A DNA stretch of 64,000 nucleotides from Proteromonas lacertae (Eukaryota; Sar; Bigyra; Opalinata; Proteromonadidae). The DNA lies in NCBI GenBank assembly GCA_002245135.1, contig NGBS01000004.1:1-64000 (forward strand), read 5' to 3'. A program made the position numbers and the translations under genes. This document shows, piece by piece, positions 9,907 through 19,885 of this stretch. Within the stretch, counting starts at the first letter, position 1. Each line of letters starts with the position of its first letter. The notes below the pieces were generated by a model. That model saw only the letters and a program-made list of their open reading frames with translations. It ran no database searches and was not told the origin of the DNA.

Positions 9907-10932
9907 ATGATTCTATTTATAAAAATGTATAAATACACTAGTTGGTTTATTTTTAATAACATTATGTCTATATATCATATTGAAATAAATGCATTATATT
10001 ACTGTAATGTTTTAATATTATTTTTTATAATTTATAATACTTATAATCCTAAATTAGAAAAGGCAGACTATAACAATCATTTTGATAAATACATTTACAT
10101 ATCAAACAATGATATTTCTATTAAAAGAATAAAATACATTCCGAAGAAGTCATGTGGACTTGGAAACAAACTATTAGGATTAATTAGCTCTCTTGCATAT
10201 GGTATATCTTATTATTATTCATTAAAAATATCAAATTGGGATAGTTTATGGTGGTATTTCGATTTTCCTTTAAAATTAGATAAAAGAATGTATATTTGTA
10301 ATATTACCTTTCATGGACATTTCTATGCCATTAAAAGCGTTATATTAAATGAAAATATTAGAAATTATTTAATAAAAAAAGGTGTGATAATATTTAATAA
10401 TAATCTAAACAATATGATGAATCAGCTTGCTTATAGAATATCATCGTACTTTTTGAAAGTAAGTGACAGAATTACATCTAAGATAAATATAAATATAAAG
10501 AGAGTCTATAACATTGGAGTTCATATTAGAACTGGAAAGGCAGATGGAAAAGAGTATATACTACACTATTTAACATATAAAGATATATTAAAAATTAAAG
10601 AATCTATACAAATTAATCAAAATACATTAGATGTATTCATAAGTTCTGATTCTCCAAATGTAAAATATGAATTTCAAAAAACAGTTGCAAATTTATTTTA
10701 TAACAATAACTCTATATGCAATTCAGGATACGGACTATTATATGAAAATAATACTTGTGCCATTGAAGCAATCACAGATTATTATATATTGAGCAGATGT
10801 AAATATTTAGTATTAACAAGATGTAGTTCTTTTAGCTTAGTCAGTCTGTTTGCTAATAATATAGGAAGAAACAATTTAAAACTATATAAATATTTTGGTA
10901 ATTGCTCCTTGCATTATGACTTATATAAATAG
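9907..10932 (+). CDS. Fucosyltransferase-like enzyme (HxRxG type)
   Basis: A membrane anchor lies at about residues 28-46 and is followed by the paired motifs of the GT11/GT23/GT37 fucosyltransferase superfamily: an N-terminal SCGLGNKLLGL and the donor-binding H-x-R-x-G in GVHIRTGK. Near the C-terminus VFISSDSPNVK and TRCSSFSLVSLFAN match the usual late motifs. The predicted reaction is transfer of fucose from GDP-fucose in the Golgi. Several in-frame Met codons lie near the 5' end (9907, 9925, 9964), so the exact start is uncertain. It is single-exon and on the same strand as the two preceding genes. Confidence 0.75.
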   Translation: MILFIKMYKYTSWFIFNNIMSIYHIEINALYYCNVLILFFIIYNTYNPKLEKADYNNHFDKYIYISNNDISIKRIKYIPKKSCGLGNKLLGLISSLAYGISYYYSLKISNWDSLWWYFDFPLKLDKRMYICNITFHGHFYAIKSVILNENIRNYLIKKGVIIFNNNLNNMMNQLAYRISSYFLKVSDRITSKININIKRVYNIGVHIRTGKADGKEYILHYLTYKDILKIKESIQINQNTLDVFISSDSPNVKYEFQKTVANLFYNNNSICNSGYGLLYENNTCAIEAITDYYILSRCKYLVLTRCSSFSLVSLFANNIGRNNLKLYKYFGNCSLHYDLYK

Positions 10933-11085
10933 AAATTGAATAATTGCTTTATTTCTTGATAATTGTAATATTGAAATTATTATAATAATGAATTATAATA
11001 TTAGCTAATTAATTCAATTTTTAAAAGGGTATTAGAAAATTATACTTAGTAGAGTGTAAATAGAATTAGCTATATTATAAGAATA

Positions 11086-11904
11086 TTATATTTGGTTAAT
11101 TAAACAATTAATTAAATTATTTTTCTTAATTATAAATTGTTTATCAGTTTCATAATGGGTTGTTATATTATTTTCACCAAATGTTGTGCATATATTAAAA
11201 AAACCTAACTTATAAGCTATAATAGAAAATGCACTTTGATCATATCTGTGATTATGCATATTTGAACCTTCTGGTGCAATACAAGATATTGTGAATGAAC
11301 ACATAATCCATTTGTTGATTAATTTGTCTACTTCTGATGATGGGTACATTAGAGCAATTGCTGCACCTGAACAAGATGCTTTATTTGTTATTGCATTAGT
11401 TACATTGAAAAATTCAATCATCCCTATATGTGTATATTTTTCTAAACTGTGAGATACACTTTCTGACCAAATTTTATTCTTTCTTATATGGTTAAATATA
11501 TGATCTAATGATCCAGATATGTTACATCCACTGTCTATCCATAATAAAGGTTTTCTATACATATAATAAGTTTTAGAAATAATTATAGCTTTCCATGCAT
11601 ATTTTCCTGCATCAATGTTTATGTTAAAATATTGAGGGTAGTAGCTGTATTTAAAATAATTAATAACTATATTCTTATTATATTTTGTATGGTTAGAAAT
11701 AACATTTAGTATATTATATGATAAACCTAAATCCCATAGAATTAAATAACACTTCGTAATATGGAGATTAAAAGTATATATTAAGTTTAATAATGAATAT
11801 TCGTGATTAGAAGATGAAGCTGTAGTAATTACACATTCTTTATTTTCATTTAATTTATAATATATAATACATATAATTGAAATAATATAAAAATATCTTA
11901 TCAT
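11086..11904 (-). CDS. DUF1647-like putative glycosyltransferase
   Basis: A 272-residue protein with a short N-terminal anchor. Pattern features are YAWKAIII followed by LLWIDSGCNISGS near residue 125, which resembles the W-x-D-(S/A)-G block of DUF1647-type putative glycosyltransferases, and a late HNHRYDQSAFSII motif typical of GT-A enzymes that scan for an acceptor. The family call is from pattern only. Its start overlaps the end of the upstream GT10 gene by about 50 bases on the same strand, so the two are tightly packed. Confidence 0.6.
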   Translation of the reverse strand: MIRYFYIISIICIIYYKLNENKECVITTASSSNHEYSLLNLIYTFNLHITKCYLILWDLGLSYNILNVISNHTKYNKNIVINYFKYSYYPQYFNINIDAGKYAWKAIIISKTYYMYRKPLLWIDSGCNISGSLDHIFNHIRKNKIWSESVSHSLEKYTHIGMIEFFNVTNAITNKASCSGAAIALMYPSSEVDKLINKWIMCSFTISCIAPEGSNMHNHRYDQSAFSIIAYKLGFFNICTTFGENNITTHYETDKQFIIKKNNLINCLINQI

Positions 11905-12946
11905 ATATAATTCTCTCTACTTTTTTATCTTCTATATTATAATTTCTTAACATTTTTTTGACATAATCACATATTTTACAATAGTTAAAAGAATATATAT
12001 CTTTAAACCTATAATACCATTCTTTAGAATAGCGTTTATGCCATAATATATGTTGATCTAGCAATGTTATGTTGTTTTTTATTACATTTATATAATTAGT
12101 TAAATTTTTAATAGAACTAAATTTGCTTAGATTGATAATTGATTTAGAATTAGGAAGAAATTCATCTATATTTTTAGCACCAAAATATATAGGAATACAT
12201 CCAGCTAAAAAACAATCAGTTAACTTCTCAGTTACATAATCATTATTAATCGAAGCAGCTTCAAATTTTGTACCCTTTTCCCATGTTATCACAGAATTTT
12301 CAATACTTAAACAAAATTTATATTCCTTTAATACTTCTATTTTTTTAATTTTAGATAAATAATCAGGCCATTTTTTATTATTCATATCATTTCCATATGA
12401 ATCAACATCATAATAATTCATTATTTCATTAACAATGTATTGTCTATTCTCATACTTTACTTTTTGAATATAAACTATGTTGTTTTTTCTTCTCATAAAT
12501 GAATATATATTTTTAAAGTTTTTATTGCTTGTATATACAAATTCAGATATATTATAATATATTGGAATGGATATATGCCACTTATTATTAAATAATCTGT
12601 AATCTACTGCTAGTTGATAATGATTAGATTTTCCTTCTCCTATATTTTTCATATATTTAACTTGACTTAATTTTTCAGTTGTCATTACTATATTGTAAGA
12701 AGTATTTGGCTTTAACGGTAACTTTCTGTTACCATTATAAATTGATGCATGATACTTTATATTTTCCAAATTATTAAATGTGCACTTATACTTTCTTCTT
12801 TTACTACTACATGTTAATGGATTTAAAGGTAGTGAGTAATAATTCTTAAATGAATTACCAATATATATATTTATATTACTAACTTTATAATTTATATAAT
12901 AAATATATATAAATAATATAAATAAAACAATAAATGTTTCTATCAT
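11855..12946 (-). CDS. GT10 alpha-1,3-fucosyltransferase
   Basis: A 363-residue type II membrane protein: anchor at residues ~4-20, then a stem and the diagnostic GT10 C-terminal donor domain. YKFCLSIENS is followed by NDYVTEKLTDCFLAGCIPIY and FGAKNIDEFLP, the hallmark of alpha-1,3/4-fucosyltransferases, which move fucose from GDP-fucose to GlcNAc or Glc in the Golgi. The match is among the clearest in the cluster. The ATG at 12946 sits directly before the anchor. It is single-exon. The last few residues are unusually rich in Tyr and Ile and overlap the next gene. Confidence 0.9.
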   Translation of the reverse strand: MIETFIVLFILFIYIYYINYKVSNINIYIGNSFKNYYSLPLNPLTCSSKRRKYKCTFNNLENIKYHASIYNGNRKLPLKPNTSYNIVMTTEKLSQVKYMKNIGEGKSNHYQLAVDYRLFNNKWHISIPIYYNISEFVYTSNKNFKNIYSFMRRKNNIVYIQKVKYENRQYIVNEIMNYYDVDSYGNDMNNKKWPDYLSKIKKIEVLKEYKFCLSIENSVITWEKGTKFEAASINNDYVTEKLTDCFLAGCIPIYFGAKNIDEFLPNSKSIINLSKFSSIKNLTNYINVIKNNITLLDQHILWHKRYSKEWYYRFKDIYSFNYCKICDYVKKMLRNYNIEDKKVERIIYDKIFLYYFNYMYYIL

Positions 12947-13060
12947 ATTATGTAAATACCATAATCAAAATTATATAGTAAATATAATACTAAATTTAAC
13001 CTTAATAGCTATATATATATAGTATTAATTTGTATATTGAATTGAATTTTTATTATTTTG

Positions 13061-13169
13061 TAATTTGGACCATAAGTATTTTTTGCCCATTTAAAAAATA
13101 CGTTTCAAATTAGTAACGAATTTATATTTATGAGCTTGAGCTAAAGCTAAAGCTCTTAATTTGGACCAT
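13061..13169. repeat. 13-bp direct repeat flanking an 83-bp insert
   Basis: TAATTTGGACCAT occurs at 13061-13073 and again at 13157-13169. The 83 bases between include a purine-rich motif with repeated AGCT (GAGCTTGAGCTAAAGC). This has the look of a small insertion with a target duplication, placed right at the 5' end of the GT31 gene that follows. Confidence 0.55.
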
Positions 13170-14120
13170 TGCCTTAATTTATATAAAATTATCTCTATAC
13201 TTTCATATATATTACTGCTATTAATTTTAATTATAATTACTAAAACCCTCTATGTTAATATCAATAAGAAAATATATAAAATAGAAGAGCAACATGATCC
13301 ACCTTATCCAAAAGATAAATTAAATATATCAGATCCAAATATATTTAAATGTATTTTTTCTCCAAAAATACTAATTAATCAAACTTTCCTATTTATTTTT
13401 GTTCCCGTAGCACCATACGATTATTGTAATCGAATGATAATAAGAAAAACATGGGGTAATAATTTAAGTAATTCATTATTATACTTCTTTATGGGATATA
13501 GTGAAAATTATAATAACAATTTAATAAATCATGAATTAATAATTTATAATGATATAATTCAGTTCAATTTTATAAATAGTTTTCTGAATCTAACTTTACT
13601 TACTATATTAGCAATTTCGTGGATTGTTGAAAGTAGAATCAAATTTAAATTTTATATGAAAATAGATCGAGATGTAGTTCCTAATCTCTACAACATAAAA
13701 CAATTATTAGTAAAGAATTATTTAAACACAAAAGCAATTTTAGGTACAAAAATGAAAAAATTTAAAGTTGATAGAAATCCAAAACACTCTTCTTATATTC
13801 CTTATTTTTCATATTCAGAGCTTTATGGACCATCTTATATAATTGGAAGATTTACTATCATTGATTATTTTTCACTAAACGAAATATACAAAACAGCAAA
13901 GATATATAGGCCATTAGTTTATCGTGAAGATGTTCATTTAGGTATTATATGCAAAATAAAGAATATAACTATGATAAATTTAAATAAAATTACTAATAAT
14001 AGTAAATTAAATTGTTCAGAATATATTAAATCTTTTACATCTCATTCATACAAACCAGAAGATATTGAAATTTTATTTAAAAATTGTAAAATATATAATT
14101 TATCTTCATATTTTGAATAA
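13161..14120 (+). CDS. GT31 beta-1,3-glycosyltransferase, second copy
   Basis: A GT31 enzyme: N-terminal anchor (SILSYILLLLILIIIT), then MIIRKTWG (the R-x-T-W-G motif), YNDIIQFNFINSFLNLTL, the DxD-type MKIDRDVVPN, ELYGPSYIIG and YREDVHLG. These are the standard GT31 motifs in order. No ATG precedes the anchor in frame; the frame opens at a TTG inside a 13-bp repeat, so the start may have been displaced by the 83-bp insertion or may lie in an unseen exon. It differs clearly from the first GT31 gene, so it is not a recent duplicate. Confidence 0.8.
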   Translation: MDHCLNLYKIISILSYILLLLILIIITKTLYVNINKKIYKIEEQHDPPYPKDKLNISDPNIFKCIFSPKILINQTFLFIFVPVAPYDYCNRMIIRKTWGNNLSNSLLYFFMGYSENYNNNLINHELIIYNDIIQFNFINSFLNLTLLTILAISWIVESRIKFKFYMKIDRDVVPNLYNIKQLLVKNYLNTKAILGTKMKKFKVDRNPKHSSYIPYFSYSELYGPSYIIGRFTIIDYFSLNEIYKTAKIYRPLVYREDVHLGIICKIKNITMINLNKITNNSKLNCSEYIKSFTSHSYKPEDIEILFKNCKIYNLSSYFE

Positions 14121-14347
14121 TGATTATATAGTAAGAGGTGAAATTTATTTTCACAAACTGTAGTTGTTGCTTTAATCCGGTAAAAAATGCAAAGTTATAA
14201 TAATATCGAATCTATATCAGTAAATTTAAATAGAATTTGAAAAAATTAAATAAAAATTGACCCTTGTAAATATGAAAGGAATTAGAAGAGTAAAATCATT
14301 TGAAAACAGTGTGTTTTGCTAAATAATTAATTAGTAAAGTCAATTCT

Positions 14348-14530
14348 TTGCATGTTAAAATACTTATAGTTACTAACTATTTTATACTAATTTTTTTCAT
14401 TATATTCATTACCAAAAATAATCCAAATATCATTAAAGAAATTATTCATCACCATATAATGTATAAAAGGAATATTGGGCATAGTCCTATTTACTTAATT
14501 GTCTTGACAAGGCCATTGAAAAGCATCTGA
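14348..14530 (+). pseudogene. 5' fragment of a signal-anchored protein, cut by an insertion
   Basis: The frame encodes a typical type II anchor (YFILIFFIIFIT) and then HSPIYLIVLTRP, reminiscent of the first strand of a GT-A glycosyltransferase. It then runs into the higher-GC island at about 14513. No continuation is seen past 16610. The first codon is TTG, with no upstream ATG in frame. I read it as the head of another cluster glycosyltransferase destroyed by the insertion; the family cannot be given. Confidence 0.45.
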
Positions 14531-16610
14531 ATGACTATGATTGCAGTGATCTCTTTCGGAGTATCGATGTTACTTGCTCTTGCCTCTATGCAGAACTGGC
14601 TGATGCTCTCCTTGTTAAGATCATGGATATATAGTATATAAATGGGATTCTGACACAAAGAGCCATGGTCCCATTTACGTAAACTAACTACGTGATTCCC
14701 CCTACGGGATTCCTTTTACGGGACTCCTAGAAGCTATCTAGAAGTGTTGGTTACGATAGTGAACTTGTAAGGGCTTTTAATAGAATCGTGAACCTCATCG
14801 TAGAACAGGGACTTTACAATTGTTAACAAGTTACCAAATGGTAACTCGGGAGGTTCTAGCTAGTTGTGGATTTCTCAAGGGTCCTTGAAGATAATGATAA
14901 GCAATCTCGGGAGCTTCCTAGAGGTAAGTTACAATGCCTTATAAATCACCTAGGTAAACTGTTCCAATTCTCAACAATCGTCCGAGAAAAATGAGGCTGC
15001 TAGACGGTAGAAACCACGGGGTTTTCCACGTTTCTGAAGAGCATGGAGAATGCCAAGAAGTCAACACTTCGAGAACTCCATAGTCGTGCTTTTCTTGCAA
15101 TCGCTGATAAGTAAAATTATCATGGCTAGCAATATTGATCCTAGTAGTCTTGCGAAGCTTTCCAGGGATGAGTTAGAAGCATTGATCATCAAGGTCGAGA
15201 AGGAACAACAAGAGCTGAAAGAGCATAAGGAGAAGGCAAAGGGTAAGGCTTTGGAAGCAACTTCAAAGAAGCGTAAGTTCAATACTAAGTACTACATACG
15301 ATGCATCGATCAGGAGTCAGCTAAGGAATATCTCGCACTTACCAAGGAGATGGAGGAGTACTTCAAAGAGATTACCAAGGAATATCAACAACCAGGAGGA
15401 AATAATGAAGGCTGTGGAGATAAAGTCCATCGCTGATTATCTATTGAAGTCCTTAACCTTACAAGTACAATTAAGGAGCCAAAGGATCACAGCAAGACTC
15501 CATTCCCGATACTACCTTACAGCTACGAGGTGTTCTTAACTAAACGCAACCAAGGAAAAGCACTTAGCAAGAGGATGAAGCTCAAGATGGAAGTATCTGT
15601 TCATGACAACTTACCAAGAGAAGACAACTCCCGACATAGTAAACCCTCGGAAGAAGCAACAACCCAACAAGACAACTTATCAGAAGCAGAAGATGACTTT
15701 AACGAGGTCTTCTAACTAACAGTACTCCAGAACATAGAAGCAAGTATGAACTAAGTAAGAAGAGTCCGAAGAAGTCTCTTGCTCTATGTCCTTCATAGGT
15801 TGATCAGGACTGGTAAGTAGCTCCATCATGTTGAAGTCAAGGGAGTCGTAGGAGAGCACCTGATGATCATACTCAATAACCTCAAATAGATCCAAAGACA
15901 TCGTAAGCACATCCTTCAAGGAGTTGATAAAGGACTGATGAAACAGCCTGGCCATTGCACCGGCCTTACATTATTCAACTCAACCTTGATGAAACCATCG
16001 GAGGATGATCGATCGAAGGAGTAAACACTCCCGTAAACAACAAAGCTAAAGTTCATACTCAAGGTGTTCACGGTCTTCTCCTCCATACTGCTGATGAACT
16101 TACAAGGATAGCTATCTCGGAGAAGTATAGCAAGGTGATTATCGTCAGGTAAAGGACTGGATGAAGTATCAGGAGATTGATTGCAGCTCATTACAATACA
16201 CGATGAAAATCAAGGAGTAGGAGAAGTTCAATAAATAATAGCCAGAGATAAAACATCATAGGAAACGATAAGTAGTGAAAGTTTAAGATCGGCCAAGAAA
16301 TATATGACTGAAGTGAATCTTAAAAAAGGAACCATTAAAGGAATCGTAGAATCATCCTAGTCTTTACAATTGGTTTCCATGGTTCTGTAGATGAACTTTT
16401 CTTTGGAAGAGTTCTTCTCGTAGAATACTCCTTGAAGATCATCCTGTAAGAGGAATCCTGTAGGAAAGAAGACCCCGTAATAGCCAGCTCTGAATCTAGA
16501 AAGGGAAGAACCCCTAGAAAACTCGTTAGGACTCTGGCACAAAGGGCCTGAGTCCCATTTATATACTATATACATGGACTTGCTAATAACGCTTGTTAAG
16601 ACCATTGAAA
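14513..16610. mobile_element. Higher-GC inserted element of unknown class
   Basis: Base composition changes sharply here, from roughly one-fifth GC outside to visibly near-balanced inside. CCATTGAAA is present at both borders (14513-14521 and 16602-16610), within a longer imperfect 16-mer CTTG..AAG.CCATTG that recurs at 14503, 14611 and 16592. The block ATATAGTATATAAATGGGA near 14628 reappears inverted near 16558, and a CTGRCACAAAGRGCC motif lies near both ends. Inside are ORFs with higher-GC codon use, including a coiled-coil ORF. I cannot assign a family. The contrast in base use suggests recent arrival. Confidence 0.6.
15124..15436 (+). CDS. Coiled-coil ORF inside the higher-GC element
   Basis: From the ATG at 15124 the product starts MASNIDPSSLAKLSRDELEA and goes into a heptad-like Glu/Lys-rich helix (about residues 15-50), followed by a basic KKRK patch. 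Its codon use is far richer in G and C than that of the neighbouring host genes. No known domain is recognised. A short ORF at 15530-15715 and minus-strand ORFs at 15716-16605 share the composition but are also unrecognised. Confidence 0.35.
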
Positions 16611-16746
16611 CAATACTAATTTATATATGTTCTTATATCAATTGCAAGACAAAATAAACATACTCTATTATAAATATATGAAATTTAACAAATAAAAGAG
16701 CATATTTCATTAAAAGTTTTGATAATAAGTCAGCAAATCTTGATTA

Positions 16747-17466
16747 TTAATAAAAACTTGAAACATTACAATCAGGTGGAATTGGTATATTATATATCCC
16801 AAAAATAATACTCCACAAGTATTCTATATAGTTAGCTGATAGACCATTATTTTTAACATTACTATTAACATAATTTCTTATTCCATTTCTTAAGTTTATG
16901 TAAATTTTTTTTGGATGTTTCTTTATCCTACTATCATCAACAACAAAAGTTGCACAACAAGGAAAATAATGTTTTTCGACATATAATTGATATAATGATA
17001 TATTTGTATATCCTTTTTTCCTCATATATTTGTCTACTTCATATGTTGTATTAAAGTTTCTGTCATAGATTCTTTTCCTACCAAATGCAATATATACACA
17101 ATAAATTCCGCTAAATTGAACATTTTCAATATATTTTATCTTTTTCAAATAATTTAATCTGTCATATATACTGACACTATGATGCCATGATAAAATATGA
17201 TCATGAATGAAGATATATTTTCTTCTTCTTCTTTCATTATACGTTTTTATAATAAAATCTAACATTAATCCAGCTTCTTTTGAGTCCTTAAAGTTTGTTG
17301 TTTTATTGCATTTTAAGATTATAGCTTTATAAGGAATTAAAGATATATTTATGTTAATTATATCATTTTTAGGACAAGAGCTTATCACAACATATGTACT
17401 AGTTGACTTTAAGGTTGTTAATATGTAAATTAATAATATTATAGTAAAGATATAGATATATATCAT
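16747..17466 (-). CDS. DUF3431 protein, signal-anchored
   Basis: A 239-residue protein: anchor at residues ~3-17, VVISSCPKND, KYIFIHDHILSWHH near residue 85, HYFPCCATFVVDDSRI near residue 170 and a terminal YIEYLWSIIFG. The PCCA.F.V....I and EYLW..IFG blocks are the signature of DUF3431, a family found beside glycan enzymes and thought to be glycosyltransferase-like. It lies just past the higher-GC island, on the far side of the cluster, so it is probably the last cluster member. It is single-exon. The exact reaction is unknown. Confidence 0.75.
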   Translation of the reverse strand: MIYIYIFTIILLIYILTTLKSTSTYVVISSCPKNDIININISLIPYKAIILKCNKTTNFKDSKEAGLMLDFIIKTYNERRRRKYIFIHDHILSWHHSVSIYDRLNYLKKIKYIENVQFSGIYCVYIAFGRKRIYDRNFNTTYEVDKYMRKKGYTNISLYQLYVEKHYFPCCATFVVDDSRIKKHPKKIYINLRNGIRNYVNSNVKNNGLSANYIEYLWSIIFGIYNIPIPPDCNVSSFY

Positions 17467-17671
17467 TTTTTAATATTATTGAAATCAAAGGAGATATTTC
17501 AAAAGTGAGAATTCGAAGATATATTAGAAAAAATCTCTAAATTAAATTACTATTGAATGGAGAATAATCTGAATAACAGTGAATGTATATTACAATTCTA
17601 CAAAGCGTAAATGTTTTGTTAATTTTATATCTAGTTACTTTTTTCTTTATAAATATAAATTATTTTCTTTG

Positions 17672-17753
17672 TAAATCACTTTCTTAATCAATAAAACGAT
17701 TATAATTGTTATAAGATTGTTTTTCTAATATTTAGACTAAAGAAAGTGATTTA
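17672..17753. repeat. MITE-like inverted repeat, 82 bp
   Basis: TAAATCACTTTCTT at 17672-17685 is the exact reverse complement of 17740-17753. The unit begins and ends with TA, as in Tc1/mariner-type MITEs. The internal 54 bases are A/T-rich. Confidence 0.5.
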
Positions 17754-17851
17754 TGCATGGTTTAAATTTATGAAATAAAATATTTCCAATATTAGAGATA
17801 TTTAATGTAGGTATATAAATAGAATGGTCAAAAATAGTATAGTCAAAACTG

Positions 17852-17891
17852 TGTAATATGAACTGTTTTTTACCTAAAAGTTCATATTACA
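17852..17891. repeat. 13-bp hairpin
   Basis: TGTAATATGAACT at 17852-17864 pairs with 17879-17891 around a 14-base loop. It could be a short MITE remnant or a transcript hairpin. It lies in an otherwise empty interval. Confidence 0.5.
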
Positions 17892-18192
17892 TTTTTGTTT
17901 ATTGCATAAGTTTTTTGGGGATGCTAATCCCAAAATAATCAATATGTCGAAAATATTGAGCAGATAACATAGAATTTTAGGAAAATATTAAGAAAGTATC
18001 AACAGATATTCAAGCCAACACTCTTTTATATTCAACTTTTTTCACATTAAGCAAAACAAATTGTATATTCACCTTCATAGTTTATAAGCATGATAAATAC
18101 TTGATATATTAAAACTATATACAACATTTAAATTATAATAGTTATTACTAATAAACATATATAATCAACCAATTTTTTATACATATATTATT

Positions 18193-19804
18193 TTACTCTC
18201 CACCCCAAGGCGTCCATACACCATCAAAGTTAGAAGGATCAGATGCTGGATCTTTTTCATGAGGATCTTCAGAAACAGCTTCATCTCTATACTTCTTTAC
18301 CTTTTCTCTCATCATTTTTACTATTTCAGGATATTTATCAGCCAAATTATTACTTTCATAAGGATCTTCTTTTATATTAAATAAATATTCTCCTTTTGGA
18401 GGATCTTTACATTCAGCAGATGGAAATTGATCTATTCATAATTACAATAATAATATAAGAATACACACATATGTAGTATTAGGAACTTTAATCCAACCAT
18501 CATAAAAACCAATGAAACTACCATTTACATATTTCCAATCTCCCATTAAATAACTATCAACTTGGTCCTTTATTGTATTTAATAGTATTTCATTTCGAGG
18601 TGATTGACTATTCTCTGTCATAGATTTCCATTGATTAACACCATCTAATGGATATTTTATTGTACTATTCGTAGAGATATTTAAGAATCCTAATATAGTA
18701 GGTAGCCAATCAACTGCATGCATCATTCCTTTATACTCATCAACTCTATTTCACAATAAAAAATTATATATACTTTTTATTAACTAAATTACCAGTTATA
18801 AATGATACTCCCTTCACTCCTCCTTCAAATTGTGTTCCTTTACCACCTCGATATGGATAATTACAACCATTATTATCTCCTGGACCAGAAGGACAAACAC
18901 AAGCACCATTATCAGTGGTAAATATTATCAAAGTATCATTCAAATATCCTAATTCATCCATCACTTTAGTTATATTTCTTATACTTTCATCAACTAAGTA
19001 CAATTCAGCAGCAAATGTTCGACGACCTAAATTCTTTATATGTTTAAATTTATCGATATATTCTTGTGGTGCTTCATTTGGATCATGAACTCCTTGTTAA
19101 GCTAAATACATAAAGAATGGTTTTGAGGAATTATGATTTTTTAACATTCTTATTGCTTCTTGAGTATATAAAAATGTACTGTATGTTCCATTTGACTTTC
19201 TATCAACTACTGAACAATCTGGACCACAATTTGGCTTCGTATCATTACGCATATCATAACCATTTTCTAAATTATGATGGAAATAATCAATATGTCCATT
19301 ATAATAGCCATAAAATTGATCAAAACCACGAAACGTTGGAGTATATCGCCATTTCCAAAAGCCTAAATGCCATTTACCTATTCCATAATTCATATAACCT
19401 TCTTTCTTCAACATTTCGGGTAAAAGTGTCTCATTTTCGGATAAAGCAAAAGCACTCCACTCCATAAGCACTAAATTTTGTAAACCATATCTCATAGGAT
19501 AACGACCTGTCATGAAAGCCTAAATCATTCATTACATATACAATATATAGAATTATACTGCTCTTGAAGGAGTACACATATATTGGACATAATAATTCTC
19601 TAATTTAATACCTTTATTAGCCATTTTATCGAGTGTAGGAGTATAAAGATCAGAGTCGTGATATCCAACATCTGACCAACCAAGATCATCAGCAACTATC
19701 ATCTAAAATTCACTGATCATACCTATAAATAAAATGTTTGGCTTTATAGCATTAGTTGGTGGTAAAGACAATCCTAGGATGAGAAACAAAAAAAGAAGAA
19801 TCAT
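18193..19804 (-). CDS. Secreted arylsulfatase (arylsulfatase B-like)
   Basis: The model starts at 19804 with a signal peptide ([19 protein letters not shown]). A 27-nt intron (19696-19722) joins NILFI to VADDLGW, the metal-binding start of sulfatases. The formylglycine motif CTPSR is followed by a 39-nt intron (19520-19558) leading to [23 protein letters not shown] and GGVKG follow in order, and the tail [15 protein letters not shown] is typical. It hydrolyses sulfate esters, probably on glycans, in lysosome or outside the cell. One in-frame TAA (19097-19099) interrupts the conserved YLA-x-QGVHDP block, where a Tyr or Phe codon is expected, so this copy is either a pseudogene or carries an assembly error. 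Confidence 0.8.
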
Positions 19805-19885
19805 TTCAAAAATAGAGTCGTTTTTCATTTGTTTTTTTTTAAATAACACAACACATTTAACTTATATCAATAGCATAATAATCAA

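Larger units (their letters stand above)
17467..18192. other. Intergenic AT-rich stretch with two small inverted repeats
   Basis: No coding signal is seen. It holds two short palindromic units, listed separately, and otherwise only A/T-rich sequence between the DUF3431 gene and the end of the sulfatase gene. Confidence 0.6.

Noticed and set aside
5863-17466. Bacterial polysaccharide operon or contamination
   Set aside because: Genes lie on both strands, have eukaryotic signal anchors and GT31/GT10 families, match local base composition, and one carries a host-type 25-nt intron.
19097-19099. Reassigned TAA codon or selenocysteine in the sulfatase
   Set aside because: TAA ends many other genes here, selenocysteine uses TGA, and the expected residue is aromatic, so a mutation or base error is simpler.
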